Source of the DNA: Daejeonella lutea
Lineage (GTDB): Bacteria > Bacteroidota > Bacteroidia > Sphingobacteriales > Sphingobacteriaceae
Direction: 5' to 3'
DNA: 64,000 bases
Assembly: GCF_900168015.1 (NCBI RefSeq)
Contig: NZ_FUYR01000001.1
Location: 1,052,943-1,116,942 of the forward strand
Part shown: piece by piece, positions 49,982 through 59,660 of the stretch
Layout of the letters: each line of letters starts with the position of its first letter
Position numbering within the stretch: position 1 is the first letter of the stretch
Made by a program: the position numbers and the translations under genes
The notes under the pieces: model-generated
Seen by the model: only the letters and a program-made list of their open reading frames with translations
What the model was told of the DNA's origin: nothing
Database searches by the model: none

Positions 49982-51082
49982 CTATTTGATTGGCGTTATT
50001 CTAAACGAATAGGTGTATAGATTTCGATCAATTTTGAAGTTGAACGAAATTTCAGATGCTACAGGCTGACCATCAACAAGTGTTGGTTCCAAATATGGCA
50101 AGCGGCTCAATGCCTGAATAAGGGCAGAAGCCTGTCTGTCCTCCCAGCCGTCGACGTAATGGAAGGATGTTAATTTTCCTTTTGAATCGATTCCTGCTTT
50201 GATCTGAAAAGTCTTGTATGGATACATATTCAGATCTACTTTGGCAAATACGGGCTGAATTTCGGTTTTAACAGCTTCCATAAACGCCATGTTTCCGTCT
50301 TTGTACACAGCCAGAACGGTTTTTTTCCTTGACGCTGCTGCACCACAAGCACGTGGAGATGGCATGAGCAATCCCGCTTTTGTTATCGGTGTTAAATTGT
50401 TACCAGCCAGCACTATCCGTGACTCGTCGGTATAATTTCCAATTGGACCGCTACCTTTCACGAAAGATCCATTTTTGAAAGTCTCAGAAACCAGAACAGT
50501 CCCTGTCCGATCTTCATGCTTTTTACCTCGCCACACACCATCAGGACGGCCATTCACAAGTTTCCCCTCCCAATACACCATGTCCAGATCCGATCTATAT
50601 GTTCCAGAGCCATCTATGACCGTTTGTTTTCCAGAGATGTCCCATGCATTTAGAATTCTCGTTTGTCCGGCATTGTTCTCGAATTCTAACCTTTTTTTAT
50701 TCCCAGGATAGTATATAATCCATTTGCCGGTCATAATACCCTTGTCAAAAGTTCCTTCCGCCAGAGGTTCGCCATTCAGATAATTCATTATCATATGACC
50801 ATCCAGTTGACCTTCATTGGTATATCGGCCTTCGGCAAGCACTATCGAAGGGTCATATTTATTCAGGTCGCGAAACGTTCCTATGAACTTTCGATCCTGC
50901 ATTCGCAGATGACCATAACGAATTACGGTGCTGCAGCTATCTTCAATCAATGCGTAATTCTCATCCATATGAAGATTGATACTATCTTTCCCCAAGGTTC
51001 TGAACATTATCCGGCGAGGCTGGGGCTGGCAGAATGCAAAAGCGGTAATGATCGTAAAAAGAATGGTAAAAATGACTTTCAT
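49982..51082 (-). CDS. secreted MORN-repeat protein with TonB-C-like end
   Basis: This 366-residue protein has a signal peptide (MKVIFTILFTIITAFAFC). The middle has MORN/YwqK-type repeats, seen as GRYTNEGQLDGHMIMNYLNG and GTFDKGIMTGKWIIYYPGN, then a further GKLVNGRPDGVWRG unit. The C-terminal 100 residues resemble a TonB C-terminal or energy-transducer-like fold (FQIKAGIDSKGKLTSFHYVD ... VASEISFNFKI). Such proteins are common in Bacteroidota envelopes, with unknown roles. It is monocistronic and transcribed toward the sigma gene. Confidence 0.82.
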   Translation of the reverse strand: MKVIFTILFTIITAFAFCQPQPRRIMFRTLGKDSINLHMDENYALIEDSCSTVIRYGHLRMQDRKFIGTFRDLNKYDPSIVLAEGRYTNEGQLDGHMIMNYLNGEPLAEGTFDKGIMTGKWIIYYPGNKKRLEFENNAGQTRILNAWDISGKQTVIDGSGTYRSDLDMVYWEGKLVNGRPDGVWRGKKHEDRTGTVLVSETFKNGSFVKGSGPIGNYTDESRIVLAGNNLTPITKAGLLMPSPRACGAAASRKKTVLAVYKDGNMAFMEAVKTEIQPVFAKVDLNMYPYKTFQIKAGIDSKGKLTSFHYVDGWEDRQASALIQALSRLPYLEPTLVDGQPVASEISFNFKIDRNLYTYSFRITPIK

Positions 51083-51221
51083 AGTGATAGATTAGGTATA
51101 TCAATATTATCGAATTTTATTCAAATCTGACCAAGCCTTTTTGTACCAAGTTCAGGAGACCCAAAACTCACTTCACAAGCCTACTATCTAATCCCTGACT
51201 ACTCTTTCAAATACTCCATTC

Positions 51222-52136
51222 CTATCTAAACTTCCATGCAAGAATTCTGCTTACTTTTTGTCCCTGCGACATGGGGATAAATTTAACATCCGATAGATTT
51301 AATTTTTTAAGTTCACTTATACACAAGGACAATGTCTCTTTTTTCGATATAAGTGATGTAAACCATTTGACGGAATCAACAAATGATGCGCTTTCCTTAA
51401 TCATTTGAGTAACAAAACGAAGTTCGCCCCCTTCGCACCAAAGTTCTGAGTCTTTACCACCAAAATTAAGGTCATTGTGTTCGGGTCTTTTCCCCAAATT
51501 TTTCCATTTACGTTCTGTGCCAGTCATGGATTCCTGCAGAGATGCATGAAATGGTGGATTACACATCACCGCATCAAATTTTTCTCCGTGATGGATTATC
51601 CCTTCAAGAATATTTTCCACCGAGCTTTGCTTCCTTATGCTTATCGCTTTTGTGAGGTGATTTGCTTCTACAATATTCTTTGCCGACCGTAATGCAAGGT
51701 GATCGATTTCTGAGCCCACAAAGGTCCAGCCATATTCTTTATGACCAATCAGGGGATATATGCAGTTCGCGCCGGTTCCTACATCAAGAACTCTTACCGG
51801 CTTACCCCTTCTGGGTTCCCCTTCTCCATCGTCCAACAGGTCAGCGAGATAATGAATATAATCTGCTCTACCGGGTATTGGAGGACATAAATACCCTTCG
51901 GGGATATCCCATAGCCCAATGCCGTAGAAATTACTTAGCAGTGCTTTGTTTAACGTTTTTACCGCATCGCTGTTTTTGAAATCTATTGATGGGCTGCCGT
52001 GCGGGTTTAAGATCACAAATTCCTCCAGTTCGGGACATGACCGGACTAAAGTTTGAAAATCATATCGGCCACGATGTTTATTTCGGGAATGGAGCTGCTG
52101 CTTTTCGTTGAGGTCGAGTCTGTCCGGCTTGATCAT
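51222..52136 (-). CDS. rlmF: 23S rRNA (adenine-1618-N6) methyltransferase
   Basis: From the ATG ending at 52136 this is 304 residues; an in-frame ATG at 52181 adds 15 residues without clear homology. Motif I is VRVLDVGTGANCIYPLIG and the catalytic motif IV is MCNPPFHAS, the N-P-P-F form of N6-adenine methyltransferases. The N-terminal SRNKHRGRYDFQTLVRSCPE and the segment LGKRPEHNDLNFGGKDSELW are typical of RlmF. It modifies A1618 of 23S rRNA in E. coli. It stands alone and diverges from the OMPLA-like gene. Confidence 0.94.
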   Translation of the reverse strand: MIKPDRLDLNEKQQLHSRNKHRGRYDFQTLVRSCPELEEFVILNPHGSPSIDFKNSDAVKTLNKALLSNFYGIGLWDIPEGYLCPPIPGRADYIHYLADLLDDGEGEPRRGKPVRVLDVGTGANCIYPLIGHKEYGWTFVGSEIDHLALRSAKNIVEANHLTKAISIRKQSSVENILEGIIHHGEKFDAVMCNPPFHASLQESMTGTERKWKNLGKRPEHNDLNFGGKDSELWCEGGELRFVTQMIKESASFVDSVKWFTSLISKKETLSLCISELKKLNLSDVKFIPMSQGQKVSRILAWKFR

Positions 52137-52245
52137 GCAGCTAAAGTAGGAAAATTCGTAGCGAATAGTTATATCAGGCATTTTGCGGGATAATTGCTAA
52201 GCTGTCAGTGAAAACCACCAGGGTTCCTTATTCGTATTGTATAGT

Positions 52246-53205
52246 ATGTCAATTCGATTAATCAGCCTTAGTTCAAGGCTTATTTTTTCATTGGGGTTAA
52301 CTTTATCCGTGGCAGGATTTGCATATGGAATGCAGGATACCATCTCCCAAAACCACCGTATTAATTATCTATTCAACAACATCTACAGGGAAAACGTAAT
52401 CCCGGGATTTTTCGGGAATGAGTATGGAAACCCTATTAAAACCTCGTTGGTTGCGGATGTCAATCCAAATGTCATTTTGGTGAATACAAGCAAATCACGC
52501 TTCTTTGTTCTGTTCTCCCCAAGGGTTAAACTTCGTCTGCTGGAAGCACGAAAGGCGCCGGTGCGTTCACCGAGCTATATGCCGGGATTAAAGATTTACA
52601 GCAGGATAAATTCGGACACGGAACGGCCTCAATTTTTAGCGCTAGCCTACTCGCATCATTCAAATGGGCAGGATGGAACGACATTAGATTCATTGGGACA
52701 ATTTAACAGGGGCATTGGGAAATTCACCACTAACTACTACACACTTGATTATACCTTGGGCAAGAAAATAATTAGTCCGCATAGGGCAGTAAGCCAGTAT
52801 GGGTCGGTTGGGATCGAACTACACACCGGCCTTTTTAACAGGGGTTATTCCCGCGAACTTAAAGGCAAGTACGGTTTCGTACGAATAAATAGCGGCTGGA
52901 TTTATAGTTTGCGAAGTGGAAAAATTGATAGTGAAAAATACGGAAACCACCATCGCATGCAGACTATGTTCACTTACATAGCAGATAATTATGAAAATTA
53001 CTCATTTACGAATCTGCGTAAACGTCTCAATTTTAACTTGCAATACAGTTATCAGCCGGGTTTTACACAAAACGTTGCATTTGCTCTGGGAGCTGGATAC
53101 CGCGGGCAGGATGATTATAATATATATTTCGAAGATTCTTATTCCTACATAACAATAGGTGTTCTATTTGGCACCGCACTGGACCTGAGAAAGAAAATCG
53201 ATTAG
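52246..53205 (+). CDS. outer-membrane beta-barrel, phospholipase A1-like
   Basis: From the ATG at 52246 this is 319 residues with a signal peptide (about 1-28, cut after AFAYG); a TTG at 52237 is also in frame. The rest alternates beta strands. YSHHSNGQDG resembles the OMPLA (PldA) active site, in which H142 and S144 lie in NHDSNGR, and FNRGIG downstream may carry the third residue (N156 in PldA), although its spacing is three residues longer. It may hydrolyse phospholipids in the outer membrane, or be a non-catalytic relative. Confidence 0.75.
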   Translation: MSIRLISLSSRLIFSLGLTLSVAGFAYGMQDTISQNHRINYLFNNIYRENVIPGFFGNEYGNPIKTSLVADVNPNVILVNTSKSRFFVLFSPRVKLRLLEARKAPVRSPSYMPGLKIYSRINSDTERPQFLALAYSHHSNGQDGTTLDSLGQFNRGIGKFTTNYYTLDYTLGKKIISPHRAVSQYGSVGIELHTGLFNRGYSRELKGKYGFVRINSGWIYSLRSGKIDSEKYGNHHRMQTMFTYIADNYENYSFTNLRKRLNFNLQYSYQPGFTQNVAFALGAGYRGQDDYNIYFEDSYSYITIGVLFGTALDLRKKID

Positions 53206-53268
53206 TCGCCTTTATTCATGCTGGCTTCGGTCATGTTTTAAATAAAAAAGCCTGAATAAAATCAATTA

Positions 53269-53298
53269 AAAAAGAGCCCTCATTAATGGGGGCTCTTT
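53269..53298. terminator. bidirectional terminator
   Basis: AAAGAGCCC and GGGCTCTTT form a 9-bp stem around a short loop, between the convergent OMPLA-like gene and the OmpA-family gene. A-rich before and T-rich after. Confidence 0.8.
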
Positions 53299-53326
53299 CG
53301 AAACTATCAACTTAAAATTATTTTGT

Positions 53327-55264
53327 TTATCTATTTGGCACGATGTCGATTATTACGGTTCTATTATAGAAACGTTCCTCCGGCAGACTATTATTGAACG
53401 GAGATCGGGAATCATTTTCACCGAAGCCGACCGTTTCAAACTTTACATTGTTTTTTCCTGCAGCTTTTAAAGCGCTCTCCAGAATTTTTTGCGCCTCTGC
53501 AGCTCGTCCCTGAGACAGGGTTGTATTGTATTCCTCCTCTCCGATTATATCGGTGTGTCCGTGAATAATTACATTGGAACCGTCAGGTATTTGGGGGCTA
53601 ACCACATCTTTAAGGAAATTTGCATAGGCCTGGATAGTAGTAGCCTTATCGAAATCGAATAAGATACTGTAACGGAATGCTTTTTCAATGATATCTTCCT
53701 GTCGGCTTACCCGCAGCGTACTTTCCTTAGTGATAGGCAAACCACTCTTTGTTTCACCTTTCATCGTAACCTTGTAAGTTCCCTCAGGGCGGCCACCAAG
53801 AATTGTATTGGCGGGAATACTTTCTTTATTTGACGTAAACGGCCCATAATGCTGAAGTTTTCCAGTTTCATCAGCCACGTCAACAGACCATGATTTAAGC
53901 TCACCCGTTGCACCTCCGACGTTAAATATTGCATGACCGTCCTGGGGATCGAATTGAATTGCTTCGAGTTGAACAGGCCTCATCATTCCGCCACCAACTT
54001 CCATCAACAGTTCAGGTGATGTACTTTCAATATCAACCCGTCGATCGCCGCTGCGAAGCAAGTCAAGTTCTCTGGTACCGCCAGGCTGTTCAGATGGATG
54101 CAGGGGTTTAATACGACCGTTTGTGGAGATCCGGGATTCGTTAATTGAGAAAACATTAACCAGATATTGTTTTATTCCCTCTGCAAACATCTTTCCCTCC
54201 TCAGCGCCCTGCATGGATGCCCCGCTCAAAGAAATAGTAGTACCAGGGTTCGACCGTAAACGATCGCCTGTAATATTCAAAATATTATGGTATACGTTTA
54301 ACTGGCGGGCAGAACGACCATTCATGCTAACAGCCTCAGTATTTTGCAACTGTGTTTCTTTAAAGTTGATTGCCTGATCTTTGGTCAATAATACATAACG
54401 GGACGGTATTGAAGACGAGCCTTCATCGAAAAATACATAGTTACGAAGCGGAAGAGTTTCGCTTACCTGGCGTTTAACCGACCTGGTCAATGGTGCCCTA
54501 ACGGAGAATGTAATTTCAGGGGCCGGTGTTAAAATAGCTGTGGGTTGTGGTGTTAAATCGGCCACTTTACCCTTACCAAATTTCAAAGCTACGCCCATAC
54601 GTAGTGTTGATATAGATAAACTTTCAATAGTCCGCGGATCTTGCCCGAAATAAGGGTGGAAAGAAAGAAATGGCGAAAGGGCAACTTTAGATTCTTTTGC
54701 TGGCGAAGAAACAATAAAATCATATCCGACACCTATCTGACCAGATATGATTGTCTTTTTCACCGCACTGAGGTCCGAATCTGTATTAGGCTGTTTCAAC
54801 TGTGTGTAAGAAAACGATTTACCTCTGTTAAAGGCAAATCTTGGCCCTGCAAAAAAGAAGAAATTGGATGTGGCAGATCCCATTCTCAAACTCGGCTCCA
54901 CACTTAGATAACTGAGTTTTGTTTCGAGTGTTGCCGGGCAATTACATGGAGCAATTACGTCGTTAAATTTTGAGCCACGTCCGTCATACGCGACATTCAG
55001 TATCCCACCCCAGATTGGTCCGGGGCGATATTCTAAAAATAACGAGCCGTAGGGTTTCACTCCAAATCCCTTATGAAATGCCGTTGGAACAAAAAGGGAA
55101 TTATTCAAACGCTGCGTTGTACCATCGTAAAAATTCAGGTTTGCAGCTCCTGAAACACCGAACCACCATGGAGACGGAGTCTGAGCCTGTGCAGTTGCGC
55201 AGGCTATGGTTATCATGATGGAACATATGACAACCTTTTGTATGATTTTTATCTTGAGAAACAT
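53327..55264 (-). CDS. OmpA-family outer-membrane protein
   Basis: This 645-residue protein has a signal peptide (about 1-27, ...ACATAQA), a beta-strand-rich N-terminal half that looks like a barrel (about 30-235), a central region of proposed beta-sandwich domains (about 265-530) and a C-terminal OmpA peptidoglycan-binding domain (about 535-645). The last has ILFDFDKATT, IHGHTDIIGEEEYN and the closing FETVGFGEND. It should link the outer membrane to the cell wall. It begins 78 bp downstream of the ice-binding protein gene on the same strand, with a small hairpin between. Confidence 0.9.
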   Translation of the reverse strand: MFLKIKIIQKVVICSIMITIACATAQAQTPSPWWFGVSGAANLNFYDGTTQRLNNSLFVPTAFHKGFGVKPYGSLFLEYRPGPIWGGILNVAYDGRGSKFNDVIAPCNCPATLETKLSYLSVEPSLRMGSATSNFFFFAGPRFAFNRGKSFSYTQLKQPNTDSDLSAVKKTIISGQIGVGYDFIVSSPAKESKVALSPFLSFHPYFGQDPRTIESLSISTLRMGVALKFGKGKVADLTPQPTAILTPAPEITFSVRAPLTRSVKRQVSETLPLRNYVFFDEGSSSIPSRYVLLTKDQAINFKETQLQNTEAVSMNGRSARQLNVYHNILNITGDRLRSNPGTTISLSGASMQGAEEGKMFAEGIKQYLVNVFSINESRISTNGRIKPLHPSEQPGGTRELDLLRSGDRRVDIESTSPELLMEVGGGMMRPVQLEAIQFDPQDGHAIFNVGGATGELKSWSVDVADETGKLQHYGPFTSNKESIPANTILGGRPEGTYKVTMKGETKSGLPITKESTLRVSRQEDIIEKAFRYSILFDFDKATTIQAYANFLKDVVSPQIPDGSNVIIHGHTDIIGEEEYNTTLSQGRAAEAQKILESALKAAGKNNVKFETVGFGENDSRSPFNNSLPEERFYNRTVIIDIVPNR

Positions 55265-55303
55265 ATGAGATCTTCTATTTAAAAATTAATTTCTTTTTCA
55301 GGC

Positions 55304-55323
55304 AAATCCCCCGAAGGGGATTT
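55304..55323. terminator. intercistronic hairpin between ice-binding and OmpA genes
   Basis: AAATCCCC and GGGGATTT form a perfect 8-bp stem with a 4-base loop. No U-run follows directly on the minus strand, so it may be an mRNA-stabilising or attenuating hairpin rather than a full terminator. Confidence 0.4.
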
Positions 55324-55342
55324 ACTAATACTTTTATGTGGT

Positions 55343-57658
55343 TTATTGGGGAACGTTAATAGTGGTGTTAACCATAGTAACTGAAGCTACCAGCGACAGT
55401 GCCCTGCCATTCAATACTGTCTGTACAGTATTACCAGCTGTTGAGAAAGTAACACCAGCAGAAGAGATGATTGTTCCTACCATAGTTCCGCCACCGGCAC
55501 CATTAATAGTTGCGGCCGTACCAACATACCAGTATACATTTCTGGCAAGGGCTCCATTGGTCAGGATTATACTTCTTGCCCCTGTAGGACCAGCAACACC
55601 AACCGTTAATGCAGAAGGTACCTGGAATACCCATACCGCATCAGCGTTGCCCTGGGCATCTAGCGTAAGGTTTCCGTTTGTAATTGCATACGTTCCGCTC
55701 GCAGATTTGTATGTCCCGGGTGCCAGAGTTCGGCCACCAAGTTCATCGTTACTAAGAAGAATGCCGCCAGGTCTGTTGGCTGGTGATATGCTTACGTAAA
55801 ATGCGTTCATGGCAAGCAAAGCCTGTGCTGCAATTACTGATGATGCCGCAGATCCCGGCGGAGGAGGCGAAGTATGGATCCTACCGGTCACTAAACCTTT
55901 ATTAAGAGGTGTTTCTGTATACACATCACCAGTGGTACCGTCATGAAAGCCGGTAATTAAAGTGGAAACCCCTGTCGTTCCAATGCTTCCGTTGTTTATT
56001 AGTGTATTTATACCCTGGTTGGTTATACCTGCACTCCCTCCGAAGGCTCCAAAAATTGAGCTAAATAGAGGTGCTGCAACTGGGGAGAAATTAGCAGTGA
56101 TGACTTTATTAGCGTTCATTGTTACAGTAAGTGGGTTCGTTGAACCTGTTGCATCCCCGCTCCATGAGGTAAAGTTATATCCTGAGTTAGGAGTAGCTGT
56201 CAGCACCACAGTAGATCCGCTGCTATAGGTAGCTTGATTTGGATTTTTAGCTACCGATCCATTTGCTGCAATCACTGTAAGGGTGAAAGTATTCACGGGT
56301 ATAGCAGTAAAATTGGCAGTAATATTTTTGTCCTGATCCATGGTAACGGTAAGTGGATTGGTTGACCCTGACGCACTTCCACTCCATGAGGAGAATACAT
56401 ATCCTGTGCTCGGGGTAGCGGTAAGAACCACAGTACTACCATGGTTGTATCGGGTCTGGTCCGGCGTTTTGGAAACGGTACCATTTACAGCGTTTGTAAC
56501 AAGGGAATATGTGTTGAGGGTAAAGTTAGCTACCAGAGTACGGTTAGCGCTTAGAACGAAGGTATAGTTTGGACTGGTTGACAAAACTGTTCCGCTCACC
56601 TTGTCGGTCCAGTTTGCAAAGGTGTATCCGACATTCTGGGCAGCAGTGACCGTTACGGACGTGCCGGAAGAATAAGCACCTTCCCCATCGGTAGTTCCGC
56701 CGGCGGCAGGATTAGATGATAATATTACTGCAAACTGAGATGCCGGAATGGCTCTGAAGTTTGCAACAAATGTTCTATTCGCCGTCAAAAAGAATTGAAT
56801 ACTTGAACTGGTGGAGACTCTCACACCATTTTCAGTCCAATCAACAAACGTAAATCCACTGTTGGCAGTTGCTGTTGCCGTAACAGACGAACCAGTATCA
56901 TAGGAGCCAGCACCGGTCGTTGTTCCACCGGCAGCGGGGCTGGAAGATAGATTGACTGCAAACTGTCCAATTGGTACCGGTGCGAAATTGGCCACCAGGG
57001 AAATATTTCCAGCCATTTTAAACTGATAACTGGCACTTGTTGAAACTGCAGTTCCATTCACCGTCCAGTTCGTAAATGTGAAACCGCTTATTGGTGTTGC
57101 TGTAACAGTCACGAGTGAGCCATTAGCAAATGACCCTCCTCCTGAGGTTGTTCCTGCGGCTGATGGATTTGATGCAAGGGTAACTACCGGAATTGTGGTA
57201 AATGACCAGACATAATCAGCAACCATAGCCGTACGAAGTGTATCTGTTGCCGCAGTGGTGATCATGCCGGTATACTTAAGGAACGGCGACAAAGGTGCAT
57301 CAGGCTTAAACGTAAAAACTGCTGTATTAGCAGTGGCTGCTATTTTCCCCGGAATTAAGGTAGCTCCTTGTTTTATAGTGAAGGAAGAATTATTTATTGT
57401 TGCTGCGCTCATCGCAGTATTAAAGGTTATTGTAATCAGCTTATCTAATGCCACATCTACCGCCAGATCCATTGGATCTGTTGACACGACGACCGGACAC
57501 AATCCGATAACCTCTCCTTCAAAATCATCCTTTTTACAAGCTGATAGAAAGACGATAGCGAGCATCGCGATATAACATAGTTTGCTGCCTAATTTAGAAT
57601 AAGCCCCGCGCGTATGCACTGGAGCGCTATTCTCACTTAACGTAAATAGTTTTTTCAT
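55343..57658 (-). CDS. ice-binding (DUF3494) lipoprotein with InlB-like repeats
   Basis: From the ATG ending at 57658 the protein is 771 residues; a longer frame to 57727 adds 23 residues before the signal. A lipoprotein signal ends at C41 (IVFLSAC). Next come a SbsA/Big-type Ig domain (about 50-145; DKLITITFNTAMS), five repeats of the divergent InlB B-repeat type (about 150-525, each ending ...NITANF or VANF) and a C-terminal DUF3494 ice-binding domain (about 530-771; ALLAMNAFYVSISP, LAPGTYKSASG, VFQVPSALTVG). The protein should sit on the outer surface and bind ice or another crystal-like surface. Confidence 0.9.
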   Translation of the reverse strand: MKKLFTLSENSAPVHTRGAYSKLGSKLCYIAMLAIVFLSACKKDDFEGEVIGLCPVVVSTDPMDLAVDVALDKLITITFNTAMSAATINNSSFTIKQGATLIPGKIAATANTAVFTFKPDAPLSPFLKYTGMITTAATDTLRTAMVADYVWSFTTIPVVTLASNPSAAGTTSGGGSFANGSLVTVTATPISGFTFTNWTVNGTAVSTSASYQFKMAGNISLVANFAPVPIGQFAVNLSSSPAAGGTTTGAGSYDTGSSVTATATANSGFTFVDWTENGVRVSTSSSIQFFLTANRTFVANFRAIPASQFAVILSSNPAAGGTTDGEGAYSSGTSVTVTAAQNVGYTFANWTDKVSGTVLSTSPNYTFVLSANRTLVANFTLNTYSLVTNAVNGTVSKTPDQTRYNHGSTVVLTATPSTGYVFSSWSGSASGSTNPLTVTMDQDKNITANFTAIPVNTFTLTVIAANGSVAKNPNQATYSSGSTVVLTATPNSGYNFTSWSGDATGSTNPLTVTMNANKVITANFSPVAAPLFSSIFGAFGGSAGITNQGINTLINNGSIGTTGVSTLITGFHDGTTGDVYTETPLNKGLVTGRIHTSPPPPGSAASSVIAAQALLAMNAFYVSISPANRPGGILLSNDELGGRTLAPGTYKSASGTYAITNGNLTLDAQGNADAVWVFQVPSALTVGVAGPTGARSIILTNGALARNVYWYVGTAATINGAGGGTMVGTIISSAGVTFSTAGNTVQTVLNGRALSLVASVTMVNTTINVPQ

Positions 57659-57769
57659 ATAATAAATAGTTGGAAGAAAATGTCCGTTCGGAACAGAACA
57701 TTGGTTGTACAAACGTAGCCTCACCACGTCTTGCGAATGTTATATAACTTTATTTATTAGTTCTATAAT

Positions 57770-58321
57770 TCACACTTTTTCGGGAACCCGCTGTGTGTTG
57801 TTTTTGAAAAAAGATGGCGTTACACCGGTGATCTTTTTAAACTGTGTGGAGAGATGGGCAACACTGCTATAGTTTAATTTCCAGGAGATCTCCGTGAGAT
57901 TCAATTCACTGTTTGCGATAAGGTCCTTCACTGTCTCTATCCTGGTGAGGATGATAAACTGCTCTATACTCATTGACTCCGTCTCGGAGAAAACATTTGC
58001 AAGATAGGTGTAATCAAGGCCGAGCGTGGAACTGAGATAGCTGGAGAAATTTAACTTAACCTGGCGATCAGAATGATGAATCATTTCAAACACCGATGAT
58101 TTAATACGTTCAATCAGACGGTGCTTTTTGTTGTCGACTATTTCTAAGCCCCATTTTAACAAAGCCGCTTTAATTTGCAGCAAATCAGTTTGAGAAATTT
58201 CTTCAACAACATCGATCTTACCCAATCCAATCGACTTGCAATGGAAACCCAGACCATCCAATTCAATCTGAACCACCATTATGCAACGGCTGCAGACCAT
58301 GTTTCTAATAAAGATTTCCAT
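57770..58321 (-). CDS. AraC-family regulator with N-terminal CxxC segment
   Basis: This 183-residue protein ends in an AraC-type double helix-turn-helix (about 85-180), with SMSIEQFIILTRIETVKDLI, then TEISWKLNYSSVAHLSTQFK and KITGVTPSFF. The N-terminal 65 residues are not the usual sugar-binding cupin; they start MEIFIRNMVCSRCIMVV, with a C-x-x-C pair of the heavy-metal-associated (HMA) type. Such proteins may sense a metal or redox state. No metal-transport gene is adjacent. The ice-binding gene lies 111 bp downstream on the same strand and could be a target. Confidence 0.85.
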   Translation of the reverse strand: MEIFIRNMVCSRCIMVVQIELDGLGFHCKSIGLGKIDVVEEISQTDLLQIKAALLKWGLEIVDNKKHRLIERIKSSVFEMIHHSDRQVKLNFSSYLSSTLGLDYTYLANVFSETESMSIEQFIILTRIETVKDLIANSELNLTEISWKLNYSSVAHLSTQFKKITGVTPSFFKNNTQRVPEKV

Positions 58322-58586
58322 CTACCTCACAGTACAAAAGAAGTGCCCCCGAAAAGAGGCGACTTTTCAAAGAGAGGGTCAAATACTTGTTTAGTGAGAT
58401 TTAAACTTAAATCGCCCAATAAATAACTTAATAAACAATTTATTTTCTACTGGAGTATATTATTTCGTTAAAGATTATTTAATAGTTATTTTGGGAATAA
58501 ATTTTAATTACGAGATAGTGTGAAAGTGGCTGTTATAACAGAATTAATGTATTATGTAGACTAATTTCTGGTTGTAAATACCTGGT

Positions 58587-59267
58587 TTAAATCAAATCGA
58601 ACGATCGTGCGTACTGACACAACTCATAGTATGAGTTGGTTTCAAGCTTTTTTCGGATATTTTTTCTATGAGTTTCGACGGTGCTCAGGGAGATAAAAAG
58701 TTCCGCTGCGGTCTCTCCAGAACTTTTACCAAGGGCTAACTCTTTTAGTACTTCACATTCCCTCGCACTTAGCCGTGAATACTTCTGGAAATTCTGCCTT
58801 AGAAAATTATTTTCCTCTAAAACACGCGCAGCTTTGCTGGTCATGTGATGCATTGCATCGATTGGAAATGATATCGTAACCGTATAGAGTGGTTCTCCAT
58901 GCTCATCTCTCATGAATATTCTGGAGCTGCTCATATGCCAGGTCCATCCGATTTTTCCAGAAATACGCACTTGTTGGAAATAAGTGACTATTTCATCATC
59001 ATTATTCCTCTCTAAAAGACCCAGGATTTTAGGCACATAATCCTTAGAATCCTCTTCATTGAAGAACCTGGAATAATACTCCTCCGCACTAAGACTTGTT
59101 ACTTCCTTTAATGAAATTTGGAGGCCTTTTAGGCCATAGTCTGACATCCAAGTCACCGTCCAATCCTTTATCGAATGAACAATAACAGCTCCTGGCAGCA
59201 AAGCTGAACCCGCTGCAATTATTCCAATCTGTTCGTCTAAACTCGCCCGCCCGGTATACGTTTTCAT
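58587..59267 (-). CDS. LuxR-type regulator with PAS-like sensor
   Basis: This 226-residue protein has an N-terminal PAS-like domain (about 15-150; GAVIVHSIKDWTVTWMSDYG, then WTWHMSSSRIFMRDEHGEP) and a C-terminal LuxR/GerE helix-turn-helix (about 160-225; LSARECEVLKELALGKSSGE, then LFISLSTVETHRKNI). The layout is common in Bacteroidota single-component regulators. The ligand and targets are unknown. It is divergent from the SemiSWEET gene (spacer 89 bp), a possible target. Confidence 0.88.
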   Translation of the reverse strand: MKTYTGRASLDEQIGIIAAGSALLPGAVIVHSIKDWTVTWMSDYGLKGLQISLKEVTSLSAEEYYSRFFNEEDSKDYVPKILGLLERNNDDEIVTYFQQVRISGKIGWTWHMSSSRIFMRDEHGEPLYTVTISFPIDAMHHMTSKAARVLEENNFLRQNFQKYSRLSARECEVLKELALGKSSGETAAELFISLSTVETHRKNIRKKLETNSYYELCQYARSFDLI

Positions 59268-59356
59268 AGTAAATGACTAACAAGGTATAGCTTTTATTAC
59301 AAACTACAAATAAGTAAAACCCGAAAACAAAATTGGCTTTACAGGCTTAATCCTGT

Positions 59357-59611
59357 ATGAACGAACAAGTAGTAGGTATTATAGCAGGAATTCTTACCGC
59401 CGCTTCTCTTGTACCTCAATTTGTTAAGTCAATCCAGGAGAAAAAGGTGGATGTTAGCCCGGTAATGTTCCTGCTGCTCATCGGAGGAAATGGCTTATGG
59501 ATTTGGTATGGCATAATACTCGATTCAATGCCAATAATCATTACAAATTCATTCGGCTTCATTATGGACGTAATTATGTTATTTCTAAGAATAAAATACG
59601 GGAAGAAATAA
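59357..59611 (+). CDS. SemiSWEET sugar transporter
   Basis: This 84-residue protein has three transmembrane helices (about 5-22, 37-57 and 61-79) and the PQ-loop signature LVPQFVKSIQEKK in helix 1. Length and motif match SemiSWEET half-transporters, which work as dimers and move sugars passively. N-rich helix 3 (ITNSFGFIMDVI) fits the family. The substrate is likely a mono- or disaccharide, inferred. It stands alone and ends 50 bp before a convergent small gene. Confidence 0.9.
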   Translation: MNEQVVGIIAGILTAASLVPQFVKSIQEKKVDVSPVMFLLLIGGNGLWIWYGIILDSMPIIITNSFGFIMDVIMLFLRIKYGKK

Positions 59612-59660
59612 TGGACGATTTACTACCAAGGCTGTTGGTTGGTATGAATTTATCAGACCT

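Noticed and set aside
51083-51221. Eighth 7-bp repeat locus near CTAATCC/CTGACTA words
   Set aside because: Only two or three loose heptamers and no second arm; below what I would call.
55338-55799. 153-residue plus-strand frame, Pro/Val-rich
   Set aside because: Antisense shadow of the DUF3494 ice-binding domain, whose reverse frame stays open because of Gly/Thr/Ala-rich codons.
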